DNA of 64,000 nucleotides, from contig NZ_CP080095.1 in NCBI RefSeq assembly GCF_019428685.1, forward strand, positions 2,976,001 through 3,040,000, given 5' to 3'. The notes beneath the pieces were generated by a model. It did not search any database, was not told the origin of the DNA, and saw nothing but the letters and a program-made list of their open reading frames with translations. The first letter of the stretch is position 1. Each line of letters starts with the position of its first letter. Positions 17,825 through 27,649 of this stretch are shown here, piece after piece. The stretch is from Paraburkholderia edwinii (GTDB taxonomy: Bacteria > Pseudomonadota > Gammaproteobacteria > Burkholderiales > Burkholderiaceae). A program made the position numbers and the translations under genes.

Positions 17825-19210
17825 TTATCGTGCAGCTTCGAATAACTGTTGCGCGAGCCGGTTATGCCGCTCGATCACCGGCCCCAGTTCGACGGTGGCG
17901 AGCACGCCGTCCTTCACGACCTGTCTGCCGCCGATCACGCTATGGGCCACCTGCGACGGCGCGCAGAACACGAGCGCCGCGACGGGATCGGCCAATGCAC
18001 CCGCGAAAAGCGGCTGCCGCAGATCGAACGATACGAAATCCGCCGCCATACCCGGCGCGAGCGCGCCGATATCGTCACGGCCGAGCACGGCCGCGCCTCC
18101 GAGCGTCGCGATCTCGAGCGCCTCGCGCGCGGTCATTGCATCGGGACCGAAACCAACGCGCTGCAACAGCAGCGCCTGCCGAACTTCGGCCACCATCTGC
18201 GCACCGTCGTTCGACGCCGAGCCGTCGACACCGAGGCCCACGGGCACGCCCGCGAGCCGCATCCGTTTGACGGGCGCAATGCCCGACGCGAGCCGCATGT
18301 TCGAACACGGACAATGCGCGACGCCCGTGCCCGTACGCGCGAACAGCTCGATACCCGCGTCGTCGAGCTGAACGCAGTGCGCATGCCAGACGTCGCGGCC
18401 GACCCAGCCGAGATCCTGCGCATATTCGGCCGGCGTCATGCCGAACTTCTCGCGGCTATACGCGACGTCGTTGACGTTCTCGGCCAGATGCGTATGCAAC
18501 GACACGCCGTACTGGCGCGCCAGCGTCGCGGATTCGCGCATCAGATCGCGGCTCACCGAAAATGGCGAGCACGGCGCGACAGCGACGCGCAGCATCGCGT
18601 AACGTCCGGCGTCGTGATATGTCTCGATCACGCGTTGCGTGTCCTTGAGGATATGCGCTTCGCTTTCGACCACCTCGTCGGGCGGCAAGCCGCCGTCGCG
18701 CTGCCCGACGCTCATGCTGCCGCGGCTTGCATGAAAACGCATACCGATGCGCCGCGCGGCTTCGATGCTGTCGTCGAGCCGGCAGCCGTTCGGAAAGACA
18801 TACAAATGATCGCTCGACGTCGTGCAGCCCGACAGCAGCAGCTCCGCCATCGCGGTCAGCGTCGACACCTCGATCATCTCGGGCGTCAGATGCGCCCAGA
18901 CCTTGTAGAGGCTCGTCAGCCAGCCGAACAGCTCGGCGTTCTGCGCCGCGGGCAACGCGCGCGTTAGGCTCTGGTACATGTGGTGATGCGTGTTGACGAG
19001 GCCCGGTATCACGAGGTGGCCATGCAGGTCGAGCACATCGTCAGCCGTTTGCGGCAGATCGGCCGTCGCGCCGACTGCGACGATCCGGCCGTCTTCGATA
19101 TAGAGGCCCGCGTTGCGCAGCTCGCGCCGCGCATCGTCCATCGTGACCACGATTTCCGCGTGTTTGACCAGCATCGTCTTGCCGCGGGTGTTGCGCTGCG
19201 TCGCCGTCAT
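17825..19210 (-). CDS. 8-oxoguanine/guanine-type deaminase (amidohydrolase)
   Basis: The 461-residue metal-dependent hydrolase has the HxH metal site in NTHHHMYQSLTR, the downstream metal-binding histidines HTHLAEN and HAHCVQL, and the aspartate in GLGVDGSASND. This set and the length match the 8-oxoguanine deaminase group of the AtzA/TrzN/guanine deaminase superfamily. It would produce urate from 8-oxoguanine, feeding the neighbouring urate genes. ATG 19210 is preferred because AAGGAGG lies 6 bases upstream; an internal ATG at 19174 (MLVKHAEI) is the alternative. Confidence 0.85.
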   Translation of the reverse strand: MTATQRNTRGKTMLVKHAEIVVTMDDARRELRNAGLYIEDGRIVAVGATADLPQTADDVLDLHGHLVIPGLVNTHHHMYQSLTRALPAAQNAELFGWLTSLYKVWAHLTPEMIEVSTLTAMAELLLSGCTTSSDHLYVFPNGCRLDDSIEAARRIGMRFHASRGSMSVGQRDGGLPPDEVVESEAHILKDTQRVIETYHDAGRYAMLRVAVAPCSPFSVSRDLMRESATLARQYGVSLHTHLAENVNDVAYSREKFGMTPAEYAQDLGWVGRDVWHAHCVQLDDAGIELFARTGTGVAHCPCSNMRLASGIAPVKRMRLAGVPVGLGVDGSASNDGAQMVAEVRQALLLQRVGFGPDAMTAREALEIATLGGAAVLGRDDIGALAPGMAADFVSFDLRQPLFAGALADPVAALVFCAPSQVAHSVIGGRQVVKDGVLATVELGPVIERHNRLAQQLFEAAR

Positions 19211-19609
19211 ACGTTTCCTCCTTGATGGCGTTACCTTCGGCGGTCAAAATCGGCTTGGCAATGCGCGCCGCAGCGATAGTGGGGTTTGTTGCGGCGATAT
19301 AGTGAACGGATGCGGCAATAAAGTCATTGCGGCACATCGCGGCACATCGCGGCCCGAGGTGAGCAGCAGGCCGCGGCCAGCGGGCCGGGTGCGGCACGGC
19401 GCCAGCGCCAGGGGCCGCCCCTCATGCGCAAACCATTATGTTTCCTATCGCGGCCGCGCGGACGGCGCCAATGTTTCTACAATGCATGTCACGGCGCTCG
19501 CTTGAATCCGCCGACGGGTATGTAGCCACTGACGTGGAGCCTCGATCCGCCGCCTCCAACGGGATCAGGCCGCCGCCGAAACCTCGCATTGACATAAGGA
19601 AAATCGCGA
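19211..19609. other. Divergent intergenic region, deaminase / uraH
   Basis: This 399-base region carries the promoters of two divergent purine genes. It shows a 10-bp tandem GCGGCACATC (19329-19348) and AT-richer patches near 19290-19325. No gene or clear promoter hexamers could be fixed. Confidence 0.4.
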
Positions 19610-19963
19610 ATGGGCAAGCTCACTACCCACGTGCTCGACACCGCGAACGGCCGTCCCGGCGCCGGCATCAAGGTCGAACTCTTTGCGCTTGCGGGCGATA
19701 CGCGCCGCGCGCTGAAAACCACCACCACGAACAACGACGGCCGCTGCGGCGAGCCGCTGCTCGAAGGCAGCGCGTTCGCGGCCGGCGAATACGAGCTCGT
19801 GTTTCACGCTGGCGACTATTTCGCGGCGACCGGCACTCAACTGCCGCAGCCGCGCTTCGTCGACCGCGTCGTGTTGCGCTTCGGCGTCGCGGATGCGGAT
19901 GCGCACTATCACGTGCCGCTACTCGTCTCGCCGTGGTCGTATAGCACGTACCGCGGCAGTTGA
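19610..19963 (+). CDS. uraH: 5-hydroxyisourate hydrolase
   Basis: The 117-residue protein is a transthyretin-related HIUase: LTTHVLDTANGRPG at the N-terminus with the catalytic His7, and the C-terminal signature YSTYRGS. It opens 5-hydroxyisourate, the product of urate oxidation, to OHCU. It precedes puuD on the same strand. The stop codon begins an imperfect 11-bp duplication (TGAGCGGCAAC/TGAGCCGCAAT, 19961-19982). Confidence 0.95.
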   Translation: MGKLTTHVLDTANGRPGAGIKVELFALAGDTRRALKTTTTNNDGRCGEPLLEGSAFAAGEYELVFHAGDYFAATGTQLPQPRFVDRVVLRFGVADADAHYHVPLLVSPWSYSTYRGS

Positions 19964-20219
19964 GCGGCAACTGAGCCGCAATGCGCCTCGTTCGGCCGAA
20001 ACGTCCGGACAGGACGCGGCCGGAACGATCCGGCCAAAACAACAAGACGCACGCCATCTCATGCATCGGATGCATCGGATTCGTCCGCTTCGTCCGATAC
20101 AGCAGATAAACCACGGCGCGCATCACCCCCGCAGCAGGCGCGGTGCTTGACCGGCTTTTTACCCGCACCGACGCGCTTTCTTCGCCGCGCCTACGACGAA
20201 CAGGAAGTGGAGGAGTTTC

Positions 20220-21413
20220 ATGGAAGGCTTTATCACCGACTGGCTGAACCTCGCGATCCGCTGGTTTCACGTGATCGCCGCGATCGCATGGATCGGCGAA
20301 TCGTTTTACTTCGTGGCGCTCGACAACAGCCTGAAGCCGCCGCAGGATCCGAACCAGCGCCGCCGCGGCGTGTTCGGCGAACTGTGGCATGTACACGGCG
20401 GCGGCTTCTACAACATGCAGAAATACACGGTCGCGCCGCCCGAAATGCCAGACGACCTGCACTGGTCGAAATGGCCGTCGTACACGACGTGGCTTTCCGG
20501 CTTTGGGCTCTTCACAGTGCTGTACCTGTGGGCGCCGAACACGTACCTGATCGACAGGAACGTGCTCGATATGGGACCCGTGGTGGCGATCTTTTCGGCG
20601 CTCGGCTTTCTCGCCGGCGGATGGATCATCTACGACTCGCTGTGCCGGCTGCTCGGCAAGAACGATCGCGTGCTCGGTATTTGCGTGGCGCTCGTCGTGC
20701 TGATCGGCGCGTGGCTTGCCTGCCATATCTTCGCGGGCCGCGCCGCGTATCTGATCATGGGCGCGACGCTCGCGACGATCATGTCGGCCAACGTGTTCTT
20801 CGTGATCATTCCGGGCCAGCGCAAGATGGTCGACGCGATGCTCAAGGGCGATACGCCGAACCCGATCTACGGCAAGCGCGGCAAGCAGCGCTCGGTGCAC
20901 AACACGTATTTCACACTGCCCGTCGTGTTCGCCATGCTGTCGAACCACTACGCGATGACGTACACGCATCCGTACAACTGGGCGGTGCTCGCGGTCATCA
21001 TGGCGGCCGGCGCGCTGATCCGGCAGTTCTTTGTCATGCGTCACCGCGGCCAGGTGCTCTGGTATCTGCCGCTCGGCGGCGTCGCGCTGATGGCAGTGGC
21101 GCTTGTCTGGACCATGCCGAAGCCTGTCGTACCGCAAGCCGAAGCGGCCAACGCGCCGAAGATCGTCGTCGCCGATATTGCGCCGATCCTGCAGCAGCGC
21201 TGCGCGGCATGCCACTCCGCGCATCCGACGCTGATGGGCAGCGCGCCCGCCGGCGTGATGTTCGATACGCCCGCCGAGATTTCGCAGAACGCGCAGCGCA
21301 TTTATCAGCAGGCGGTCACGTTGAAAGCGATGCCGCTGGGTAATGTCACGCATATGACCGATGACGAGCGGCAGAAGCTCGCGGCGTGGTTTCAGGGAGG
21401 CGCGTTGCAGTAG
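20220..21413 (+). CDS. puuD: Urate hydroxylase PuuD (membrane, cytochrome c-linked)
   Basis: The 397-residue protein has an integral membrane region of about nine helices starting WFHVIAAIAWIGESFYFVAL. A C-terminal cytochrome c domain carries the haem motif CAACH at residues 328-332 and a likely axial Met in KAMPLGN. PuuD converts urate to 5-hydroxyisourate and passes electrons to the respiratory chain in place of the oxygen-dependent uricase. The start has an excellent ribosome site (GGAGG at 20209). A strong terminator follows. Confidence 0.95.
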   Translation: MEGFITDWLNLAIRWFHVIAAIAWIGESFYFVALDNSLKPPQDPNQRRRGVFGELWHVHGGGFYNMQKYTVAPPEMPDDLHWSKWPSYTTWLSGFGLFTVLYLWAPNTYLIDRNVLDMGPVVAIFSALGFLAGGWIIYDSLCRLLGKNDRVLGICVALVVLIGAWLACHIFAGRAAYLIMGATLATIMSANVFFVIIPGQRKMVDAMLKGDTPNPIYGKRGKQRSVHNTYFTLPVVFAMLSNHYAMTYTHPYNWAVLAVIMAAGALIRQFFVMRHRGQVLWYLPLGGVALMAVALVWTMPKPVVPQAEAANAPKIVVADIAPILQQRCAACHSAHPTLMGSAPAGVMFDTPAEISQNAQRIYQQAVTLKAMPLGNVTHMTDDERQKLAAWFQGGALQ

Positions 21414-21483
21414 GTCGTGATGTGGGAGCGCGGCCGCGGCTTGCGCTTGTACTTTTGCTTTTACCGCCGCTGGATCAGTTACG

Positions 21484-21527
21484 AAAAAACAGCGGTCTCG
21501 GGTGTAAATCCGAGACCGCTGTTTTTT
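21484..21527. terminator. Bidirectional intrinsic terminator
   Basis: A 13-bp perfect stem (21489-21501 with 21510-21522) flanked by A5 on the left and T5 or more on the right ends the puuD transcript. By symmetry it also serves the convergent allA operon. Confidence 0.95.
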
Positions 21528-21588
21528 TCATACGTGGGATGGGAAAAGCAGAACCGGCGGCCCGTATTCCAGCAGCCGCCCGGCAACG

Positions 21589-22101
21589 TCAATAACTGAC
21601 CACACTCAGCGCATCGTCGGTCAGCCACAGCGATTCAGCGAGGTCCTGTTCGTTCAGATTGCACCCTTCACCGCCGCGGTCGACTACGATGAAATCGCTG
21701 ACCTCGCCCAGAGCGATCAGCGGATGGTGCCACACGCCCTTCGCGTAGTTCACGCCCTGCCAGCCGCACGTAACAAACGCGCGGATCGCCTGAGGATCGA
21801 GGTCGCCGGCCGGTGCAACGACCACCAGATACGGCTTTTCGTCAAACGGAATAAACGCCTGGCTGCCAAGCGGATGCCGCTCGAGCATCTTCACTTCGAA
21901 CGGCAGCGTGCGCGGCTGTCCGCGAAACAGATTGACGAGCGTGCGGCCGCCGGCGTCGTTTATATCGACGTTCGCGAGATCGTGATAGCGGATCGTCGTG
22001 CCGAGATTGATCGGAATCTCTCTCGCGCCTTCGAGCTCGATCACATCGCCGAACGGCGCGAAGGCCTCGCGCGTCAGCGGTTCGATTGCCAGTGTTTTCA
22101 T
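21589..22101 (-). CDS. allA: Ureidoglycolate lyase
   Basis: The 170-residue protein begins [20 protein letters not shown] and contains [21 protein letters not shown] with the two metal or substrate histidines of the family. It splits ureidoglycolate to glyoxylate and urea, the last step of the pathway here. The frame is open to 22170, but ATG 22101 gives the standard N-terminus and lies 50 bases after the alc stop. It is the last gene of the allantoin operon. Confidence 0.94.
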   Translation of the reverse strand: MKTLAIEPLTREAFAPFGDVIELEGAREIPINLGTTIRYHDLANVDINDAGGRTLVNLFRGQPRTLPFEVKMLERHPLGSQAFIPFDEKPYLVVVAPAGDLDPQAIRAFVTCGWQGVNYAKGVWHHPLIALGEVSDFIVVDRGGEGCNLNEQDLAESLWLTDDALSVVSY

Positions 22102-22151
22102 CGCGTACCTATCCAGAATCGCATTCAGAACCGAAGCCATCGTCGCGCGCA

Positions 22152-23162
22152 TCACGCGAGCGTGCCCCACAAGCGCAGACGCGACACGCCGCCGTCCGGA
22201 ATGATGTTGAAGCGCACATGCGTGATGGGGCCAAGCGCTTCGAGCTCGCTTTCGAAGAAGTGCTGCTTGTCCATCTGCAGCTTCTGTTCGCCGAGCAGCA
22301 CGGGCCAGAACATCGCCTGCGTGACGAGCGAACTGTCGGTGCCGCCCGTCACATACGCAGCCTGAATCGAGCAGCGATCAGGAAAATTGCCCTTGAAGTG
22401 CGCGGTGTCGACTTCGACCTTGCGGATCACGCCCGGCTGCGCCAGCGCGACAATCGCCCAGTCGTTACCGGGCTCGCGGCGGCGCCGCGTTTCCCAGCCG
22501 TCGCCCATATTGACGCCGCGGCCCGGCATCAGGATCGTCGAGGCGGCGCCGAAGTGCTGGTTATTCGCACCGACCAGATACGCGCCGTTTTCCATCGCGG
22601 CCAGGTCGAACAGCTCGGTGCGGCTCGCGCCCGCCCAGTCGACTTGCGGCTGCCCATAAATGCGCAGGCGCGCGATGCCGCCGTCAGGATAGATGTTCAC
22701 GCGCACGTGCGTGTATGCGTTCGTGTCGGTGACGTCGAGATAGTGATGGCTGTTGCCTTGCAGCGTCGTCGATGGAACGATTTGCGTCCATTGCGTCGAG
22801 TGGTTCGGCGTACCGTCCACGACCCGCGCCGCTTCCACCGATGCCGCAGGTGGGAAATTGCCTGTGAAGTGGCTCGTATCGAGGTCGAGCCCCTTGATCG
22901 CGCCGGGCCGCGCGAGCTTGACGATGCACCAGTCGTAGCCGGTCGTGCGCTTGCGGCGCGTTTCCCAGCCGTCCATCCATTTGCCGTGTTCGTCGTATTT
23001 GCCGGGAATGAACACGGCGGGCTCCGGATTCAGCATCCGGTCTTTCGGCGCGAAGAATTCATCGCTTGCTTCGAGCGCCTGCGCGCCAAGCCGCGGGTCC
23101 GCGAGATTCACATAGCGGCGCGTAAAGTCCGGAGCATTGGGATCGAGAATCGGGAGTGCCAT
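22152..23162 (-). CDS. alc: Allantoicase
   Basis: The 336-residue protein is made of two similar beta-sandwich domains. Each has a GWETRR(K/R)R block followed by a Val/Leu-Ala-x-Pro-Gly and an H-F-x-G-N-F-P block ([18 protein letters not shown]). This duplication is the mark of allantoicase, which hydrolyses allantoate to ureidoglycolate and urea. It sits between uraD and allA in pathway order. Confidence 0.95.
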   Translation of the reverse strand: MALPILDPNAPDFTRRYVNLADPRLGAQALEASDEFFAPKDRMLNPEPAVFIPGKYDEHGKWMDGWETRRKRTTGYDWCIVKLARPGAIKGLDLDTSHFTGNFPPAASVEAARVVDGTPNHSTQWTQIVPSTTLQGNSHHYLDVTDTNAYTHVRVNIYPDGGIARLRIYGQPQVDWAGASRTELFDLAAMENGAYLVGANNQHFGAASTILMPGRGVNMGDGWETRRRREPGNDWAIVALAQPGVIRKVEVDTAHFKGNFPDRCSIQAAYVTGGTDSSLVTQAMFWPVLLGEQKLQMDKQHFFESELEALGPITHVRFNIIPDGGVSRLRLWGTLA

Positions 23163-23227
23163 CGTCGTCTTCCTTTGATATCTAATGATGCGTACAGCGT
23201 GTACGCCTGCTTCGTGGATGCGCGTTT

Positions 23228-23749
23228 CTAGCCGCCGAGCAGCTCGTCGAGTCTGAAACGCGCAATCCGGTAGATCTGGTCGAGGCTCGCGCGCAACTCA
23301 TCCGCGCGGCTGTTATTCACGCGCGCCTCGAAGTTCGCGATGATGCCGTGCCGGTCGTATCCTCGCACCGCAAGAATGAACGGGAATCCGAACTTTTCCC
23401 GGTAGGCCTTATTCAGTTGCAGCAAGCGGTCGAACTCTTCCTGTGTGCATTGATCGAGGCCCGCGCCGCTTTGCTCGCGCGTCGATTCTGCCGTCAGTTC
23501 GCCGCGCACGGCAGCCTTGCCCGCGAGTTCCGGGTGCGCGTTGATCAGGGCGAGTTGCTTCTCTTCCCCTGCCGTTTCGACGATGCGCGACATCTTGCGA
23601 TGCAGTTCGTCGATGCTGGCGAACGGACGTCGTTCCACAGCGGCTTCAGCAACCCACGGCGAATGTTCGAAGATGCCGGACAGCGCGGCAATGAATGCAT
23701 CCTTTGAAACACGGTTCAATTGATCGAGCGTGTAGTGCATCGCTTTCAT
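23228..23749 (-). CDS. uraD: OHCU decarboxylase
   Basis: The 173-residue protein has [11 protein letters not shown] (catalytic His in the family), the Glu/Arg-rich helix around [14 protein letters not shown] and the C-terminal [10 protein letters not shown] block. It turns 2-oxo-4-hydroxy-4-carboxy-5-ureidoimidazoline into (S)-allantoin. ATG 23749 overlaps the puuE stop as ATGA, so the two are translationally coupled; the longer open frame upstream lies inside puuE and is not used. Confidence 0.95.
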   Translation of the reverse strand: MKAMHYTLDQLNRVSKDAFIAALSGIFEHSPWVAEAAVERRPFASIDELHRKMSRIVETAGEEKQLALINAHPELAGKAAVRGELTAESTREQSGAGLDQCTQEEFDRLLQLNKAYREKFGFPFILAVRGYDRHGIIANFEARVNNSRADELRASLDQIYRIARFRLDELLGG

Positions 23750-24696
23750 GCGGTGGCCCCGCGCTCCGGTTGCTGGTACGGATGATGTTCGCGCCAGTGA
23801 CGCGCGATATCGATACGACGCGTGACCCATACGCGCTCGTGCTGCTCGATATGGTCGAGAAAGCGCTGCAATGCGCGAAAACGGCCTGGGCGTCCGAGCA
23901 GCCGGCAATGCATGCCGATCGACAGCATCTTCGGCGCTTCGTCGCCTTCTTCGTAGAGCACGTCGAAGGCATCGCGCAGGTACGTGAAGAAATGATCCGC
24001 GGTGTTGTATCCCTGCGGCGTCGCGAACCGCATATCGTTCGTGTCGAGCGTATAGGGGACGATCAGTTGCGGCACGGTGGCGCCGCCTGTGACGTCGACG
24101 TCCATCCAGAACGGCAGGTCGTCGCCGTAGTTATCGGAGTCATACAGAAAGCCGCCGTATTCGGCGACGAGCCGATGCGTGTTCGGACTGTCGCGTCCGG
24201 TGTACCAGCCGAGCGGCCGCACGCCGGTCACGCGCTCGATCGCTTCCATGCCGAGACGCATGTGCTCCGCTTCGCGTTCAGGCGTGAAGTCCTGATAGTG
24301 AATCCAGCGATACCCGTGGCACGCGATTTCATGTCCGAGTTCGACGAAGGCGCGCGCCACTTCCGGATTACGCTCGATCGCCATGCCGACGCCGAATATC
24401 GTCAACGGCAGGCCGCGCTTTTCGAACTCGCGCAGAATGCGCCACACGCCCGCGCGCGAACCGTATTCGTAGATCGACTCCATGCTCATATGGCGCGCGG
24501 GATACGACGCGGCGCCGACGATTTCCGATAGAAACTGCTCGGATCCGGCATCGCCGTGCAGCACGCAGTTCTCGCCGCCCTCTTCGTAATTGAGCACGAA
24601 TTGCACGGCGACGCGGGCGCGCCCGGGCCAGTTCGCTTGCACCGGATAACGACCGTAGCCGATCAGGTCGCGTGGATAGTTCGGATCGAGTGACAT
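23746..24696 (-). CDS. puuE: Allantoinase PuuE (polysaccharide-deacetylase fold)
   Basis: The 316-residue protein has the NodB-like fold pattern (VWRILREFEKRGLPLTIFGV, GHEIACHGYRWIHYQD) and begins SLDPNYPRDLIGYGRYPVQA as PuuE does. It opens the allantoin ring to allantoate and is unrelated to AllB-type allantoinases. It is cotranscribed with uraD. Confidence 0.94.
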   Translation of the reverse strand: MSLDPNYPRDLIGYGRYPVQANWPGRARVAVQFVLNYEEGGENCVLHGDAGSEQFLSEIVGAASYPARHMSMESIYEYGSRAGVWRILREFEKRGLPLTIFGVGMAIERNPEVARAFVELGHEIACHGYRWIHYQDFTPEREAEHMRLGMEAIERVTGVRPLGWYTGRDSPNTHRLVAEYGGFLYDSDNYGDDLPFWMDVDVTGGATVPQLIVPYTLDTNDMRFATPQGYNTADHFFTYLRDAFDVLYEEGDEAPKMLSIGMHCRLLGRPGRFRALQRFLDHIEQHERVWVTRRIDIARHWREHHPYQQPERGATA

Positions 24697-24761
24697 GATT
24701 TGACGGAGAGCGGTTGACGATAAGCACGCAGCGCGGCGCCATGCGGCATTGATGTCACTGA

Positions 24762-24791
24762 CTCACATGCGCTCATATACGCTCACATGGG
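24762..24791 (-). repeat. 10-bp tandem repeat upstream of puuE
   Basis: Three imperfect copies of CTCACATGCG-like units (24762, 24772, 24782) lie in the 165-base spacer between the racemase and puuE genes. They could be a product of slippage or a protein-binding cluster. Confidence 0.5.
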
Positions 24792-24861
24792 GCGCGGCAG
24801 CGTTGAGCCAGTGTAGCGAAAACGCCTCGGGCCGCGCATACACGCGGACCCATAGTGCGGG

Positions 24862-25731
24862 TCAGAGTGGATGTATATGAGGTTCGGCATCGTCGTGCGC
24901 GGCGGGGATCGCTTTGTCGCTTGCTGGTGTGTCGGGCGTCGTGTTCGTTGCAGCCGCACTCGCGTTTACCCGCATCGCGTCGCCATGCGAGTCAGCTTCT
25001 GTTGGGCTGAAACGCGCGAAAGCTCCGTCGTAGCGCTTCGCGAGCGGCCGCGCGTAGTCGCCGCGCTTCGCGGTCGAAAGCCGCAACGCAACCAGCGCTT
25101 CAACCCACTTGACCGCCGCCGTCACGCCCTCCACGACCGGTGCGCCGACTGCATCCTCGATTTCCGCGCACAGCTCGACCATGCCCGCGCAGCCGAGCAC
25201 GATCGCGTCCGAGCCGTCTTCGTCGAGCGCGCGCCGGCATTCGTCGATGATGAGACGGCGTGCAGCCGAACCGGGTTGATCGAGCTCGAGCACCGCGACA
25301 TCGGTTGCGCGCACATTGCGGCAGAAGCGCTTCATGCCGTAGCGCTCGGCCAGGTGCCACGCCATACCGCAGGTGCGCGATAGCGTCGTCACGACCGAGA
25401 AGCCCGGTGCGAGCACGCTTGCCGCGTGCATCGCCGCTTCGGCGATGCCGATCACCGGGCCGCGCGCGACTTCGCGCGCCGCATAGAGCCCCGGGTCGCC
25501 GAAGCAGGCGATCACGTAGCCGTCGAAGCCTTCGCGCTCGCCGGCTGCGACTTCGGCAAGCAGGCCTGGCGTGGCGAATGCCTCATCGTAGTAGCCTTCG
25601 ATCGAAGGCGGCCCCATCGTCGGGCTGACCGCAACCACCTCCGTGCCCGGCGCGACAATGTTGCTTGCGCAACGACCCATCGCGTCGGTCATCCGCTGGG
25701 TCGTGTTCGGGTTGATCAGTTTGATACGCAT
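24862..25731 (-). CDS. Asp/Glu/hydantoin racemase family protein, probable allantoin racemase
   Basis: The 289-residue protein starts IKLINPNTTQRMTDAMG and has the two catalytic cysteines of the family, in IACFGDPGL and VLGCAGMVEL. Members racemise hydantoins or allantoin. Between an allantoin-type permease and puuE the best reading is conversion of (R)-allantoin so that both enantiomers are used; the exact substrate is inferred. The last 45 residues (after FARFSPTEAD) are Ala/Thr/His-rich, look disordered and are longer than the usual 240-residue enzyme. Confidence 0.85.
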   Translation of the reverse strand: MRIKLINPNTTQRMTDAMGRCASNIVAPGTEVVAVSPTMGPPSIEGYYDEAFATPGLLAEVAAGEREGFDGYVIACFGDPGLYAAREVARGPVIGIAEAAMHAASVLAPGFSVVTTLSRTCGMAWHLAERYGMKRFCRNVRATDVAVLELDQPGSAARRLIIDECRRALDEDGSDAIVLGCAGMVELCAEIEDAVGAPVVEGVTAAVKWVEALVALRLSTAKRGDYARPLAKRYDGAFARFSPTEADSHGDAMRVNASAAATNTTPDTPASDKAIPAAHDDAEPHIHPL

Positions 25732-25837
25732 ATCGACTCCTGTTGCTGCGCGCGCACGCGCTTCGTTCGCGGCGATGCCGGTGATCCGTGCGCGCTTCTC
25801 TGGTCACGCTTATCTGCTCACACGTACTTGTGCGCGC

Positions 25838-27334
25838 TCATTTGTGAGCAATCATTCTGTAGAACACCGCGGCCAGTGCGGCGCCGACGAACCACGAGAA
25901 ATTCGCAAGTCCGCTCAATGCCGGCACCATCACGCAGAGCACCGCGATCACCGCCGCCGGCAGCAACGCCGCGACTGCACGATAGTTGACGCCATTGCGA
26001 TACCAGTACGTGCCCTTTTCCGACACCGTGTAGAGATCGTCGAGCACGATCTTCTGGCGCTTCACCAGGTAGTAATCGACGATCAGTACGCCATACAACG
26101 GTCCGATGAAGCTTCCGAGTACATCGAGCGTGTAGTGAATCACGGCCGGGTTGTTGAACAGGTTCCACGGCGTGATGAAGATCGATGCGACCGCGGCAAG
26201 CATGCCGCCCGCACGCCAGCTGATCAAACGCGGCGCGACATTCGAGAAATCGAACGCGGGCGACACGAAGTTCGCGACGATATTGATACCGATTGTGGCG
26301 ATCGTGAACGTCAGCGCGCCGAGAATCACCGCGGTCGGATAGTCGATGCGGCCCACCGTTTCAACCGGATCGGTAATCAGCTCACCGAACACCGGCAACG
26401 TCGCGGCGGTCGTGATCACGGTCACGAGCGAGAACGCGAGGAAGTTGACCGGCAAGCCCCAGAAGTTGCCGCGCTTCACGCTGCGAAAGCTCTTGCCGTA
26501 GCGCGAGAAGTCGCCGAAGTTCAGCATCGGGCCCGAGAAATACGACACGACGAGCGAGATCGCGGTAATCATCACCGGCAGCACTTCCATGCCGTGATAC
26601 TTCACGCCACCCAGGTTGATGCCGATGTTCTGCCAGCCCGCGCGCCACACCATGTAGCCGGCGAGGATAAACATCACGACGTAGACCGCGGGCCCTGCGA
26701 AGTCGATGAACTTCTTGATCGTCTCCATGCCGTTCCAGAACACGAACGCCTGCAGTACCCACAGCAGCATGAAGCCGGCCCAACCGATCGTCGACAGGCC
26801 CATGAAGCCGTGGTGATGCACATCCGCGTACGGAAGCAACTGCGGGAAAAACTTCAGCACGACAATCACGAGCGCGCTCGACGCGAGATAAGTCTGAATG
26901 CCATACCACGCGACAGCGATCAAACCGCGAATCACGGCCGGCACGTTGGCGCCGAGCACACCGAACGTCGCACGGCACGCGACCGGATACGGCACACCGT
27001 TCTGCTGGCTCGGCTTCGCAATCAGGTTGCACAGCACATTGACGAACGTGATGCCGACTAGCAGCGCAATCAGCACCTGCCAGCTTGTCAAACCGAGCGC
27101 GAAGAGACTGCCCGCGAACACGTAGCCGCCCACGCTATGCACGTCGGACATCCAGAACGCGAAGATGTTGTACGCACCCCAGGTTTGCTTCTTCAACGGC
27201 GCGAGATCTTCGTTGTACAGACGTTCGCTATATCCGGCGGGCAACAGTGAATCGGCCGCTTGCGCGCCGGCGCTGCTGCTGTCTTCGTAGGCGGGAATGC
27301 CCGGGTTGCCCGGTGCTGCGCTGAACTGAGCCAT
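25838..27334 (-). CDS. NCS1 family permease, probable allantoin/purine transporter
   Basis: The 498-residue inner-membrane protein has about twelve helices. NCS1 landmarks are seen: YNEDLAPLKKQTWGAYNIFA and FWMSDVHSVGGYVFAG at the first helix and VKRGNFWGLPVNFLAF in the middle. NCS1 carriers import allantoin, hydantoin, uracil or cytosine with sodium or protons. The operon context favours allantoin. ATG 27334 is chosen because GGAGGAG lies just upstream. Confidence 0.9.
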   Translation of the reverse strand: MAQFSAAPGNPGIPAYEDSSSAGAQAADSLLPAGYSERLYNEDLAPLKKQTWGAYNIFAFWMSDVHSVGGYVFAGSLFALGLTSWQVLIALLVGITFVNVLCNLIAKPSQQNGVPYPVACRATFGVLGANVPAVIRGLIAVAWYGIQTYLASSALVIVVLKFFPQLLPYADVHHHGFMGLSTIGWAGFMLLWVLQAFVFWNGMETIKKFIDFAGPAVYVVMFILAGYMVWRAGWQNIGINLGGVKYHGMEVLPVMITAISLVVSYFSGPMLNFGDFSRYGKSFRSVKRGNFWGLPVNFLAFSLVTVITTAATLPVFGELITDPVETVGRIDYPTAVILGALTFTIATIGINIVANFVSPAFDFSNVAPRLISWRAGGMLAAVASIFITPWNLFNNPAVIHYTLDVLGSFIGPLYGVLIVDYYLVKRQKIVLDDLYTVSEKGTYWYRNGVNYRAVAALLPAAVIAVLCVMVPALSGLANFSWFVGAALAAVFYRMIAHK

Positions 27335-27515
27335 GAACTCCTCCAAGGATTGGGGACCGTCGATCGAAAGCCGGGGCGAAGCCCGGTCTAAAGCCGATTG
27401 GCCACTGCATCGTGCATGCCAGTCATGCGGCCGCCGGTTAAGGCATAACGGCCGATGTATTACGCATGCGCTTTGCCGCGGTGTCTCCGTACTTACGTAC
27501 TTGTTTTATTGGCTT

Positions 27516-27540
27516 CGGCAGAAGCCGCGGACTTCTGCCG
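27516..27540. other. 9-bp stem hairpin between gntR and permease gene
   Basis: CGGCAGAAG-N7-CTTCTGCCG is a perfect inverted repeat in the 315-base spacer after gntR (27335-27649). There is no T-tract on either side, so it is either an attenuating hairpin or a protein site. The rest of the spacer shows no gene. Confidence 0.55.
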
Positions 27541-27649
27541 GAGGTTGCCGCGTGATGCATGCCGTCCTGCGTGGGCACGCACATCGCGATCTTTCAGTTC
27601 GAATTCAGTGCAGCGCGCACCGCCTCAGAGCGTGCATGCGCCGCTTGCG

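Noticed and set aside
25838..25870. Stop-anchored repeat at the NCS1 permease gene
   Set aside because: Only vague TGAGC/ATAAGC similarities without a constant period were seen, so it is not counted among the arrays.
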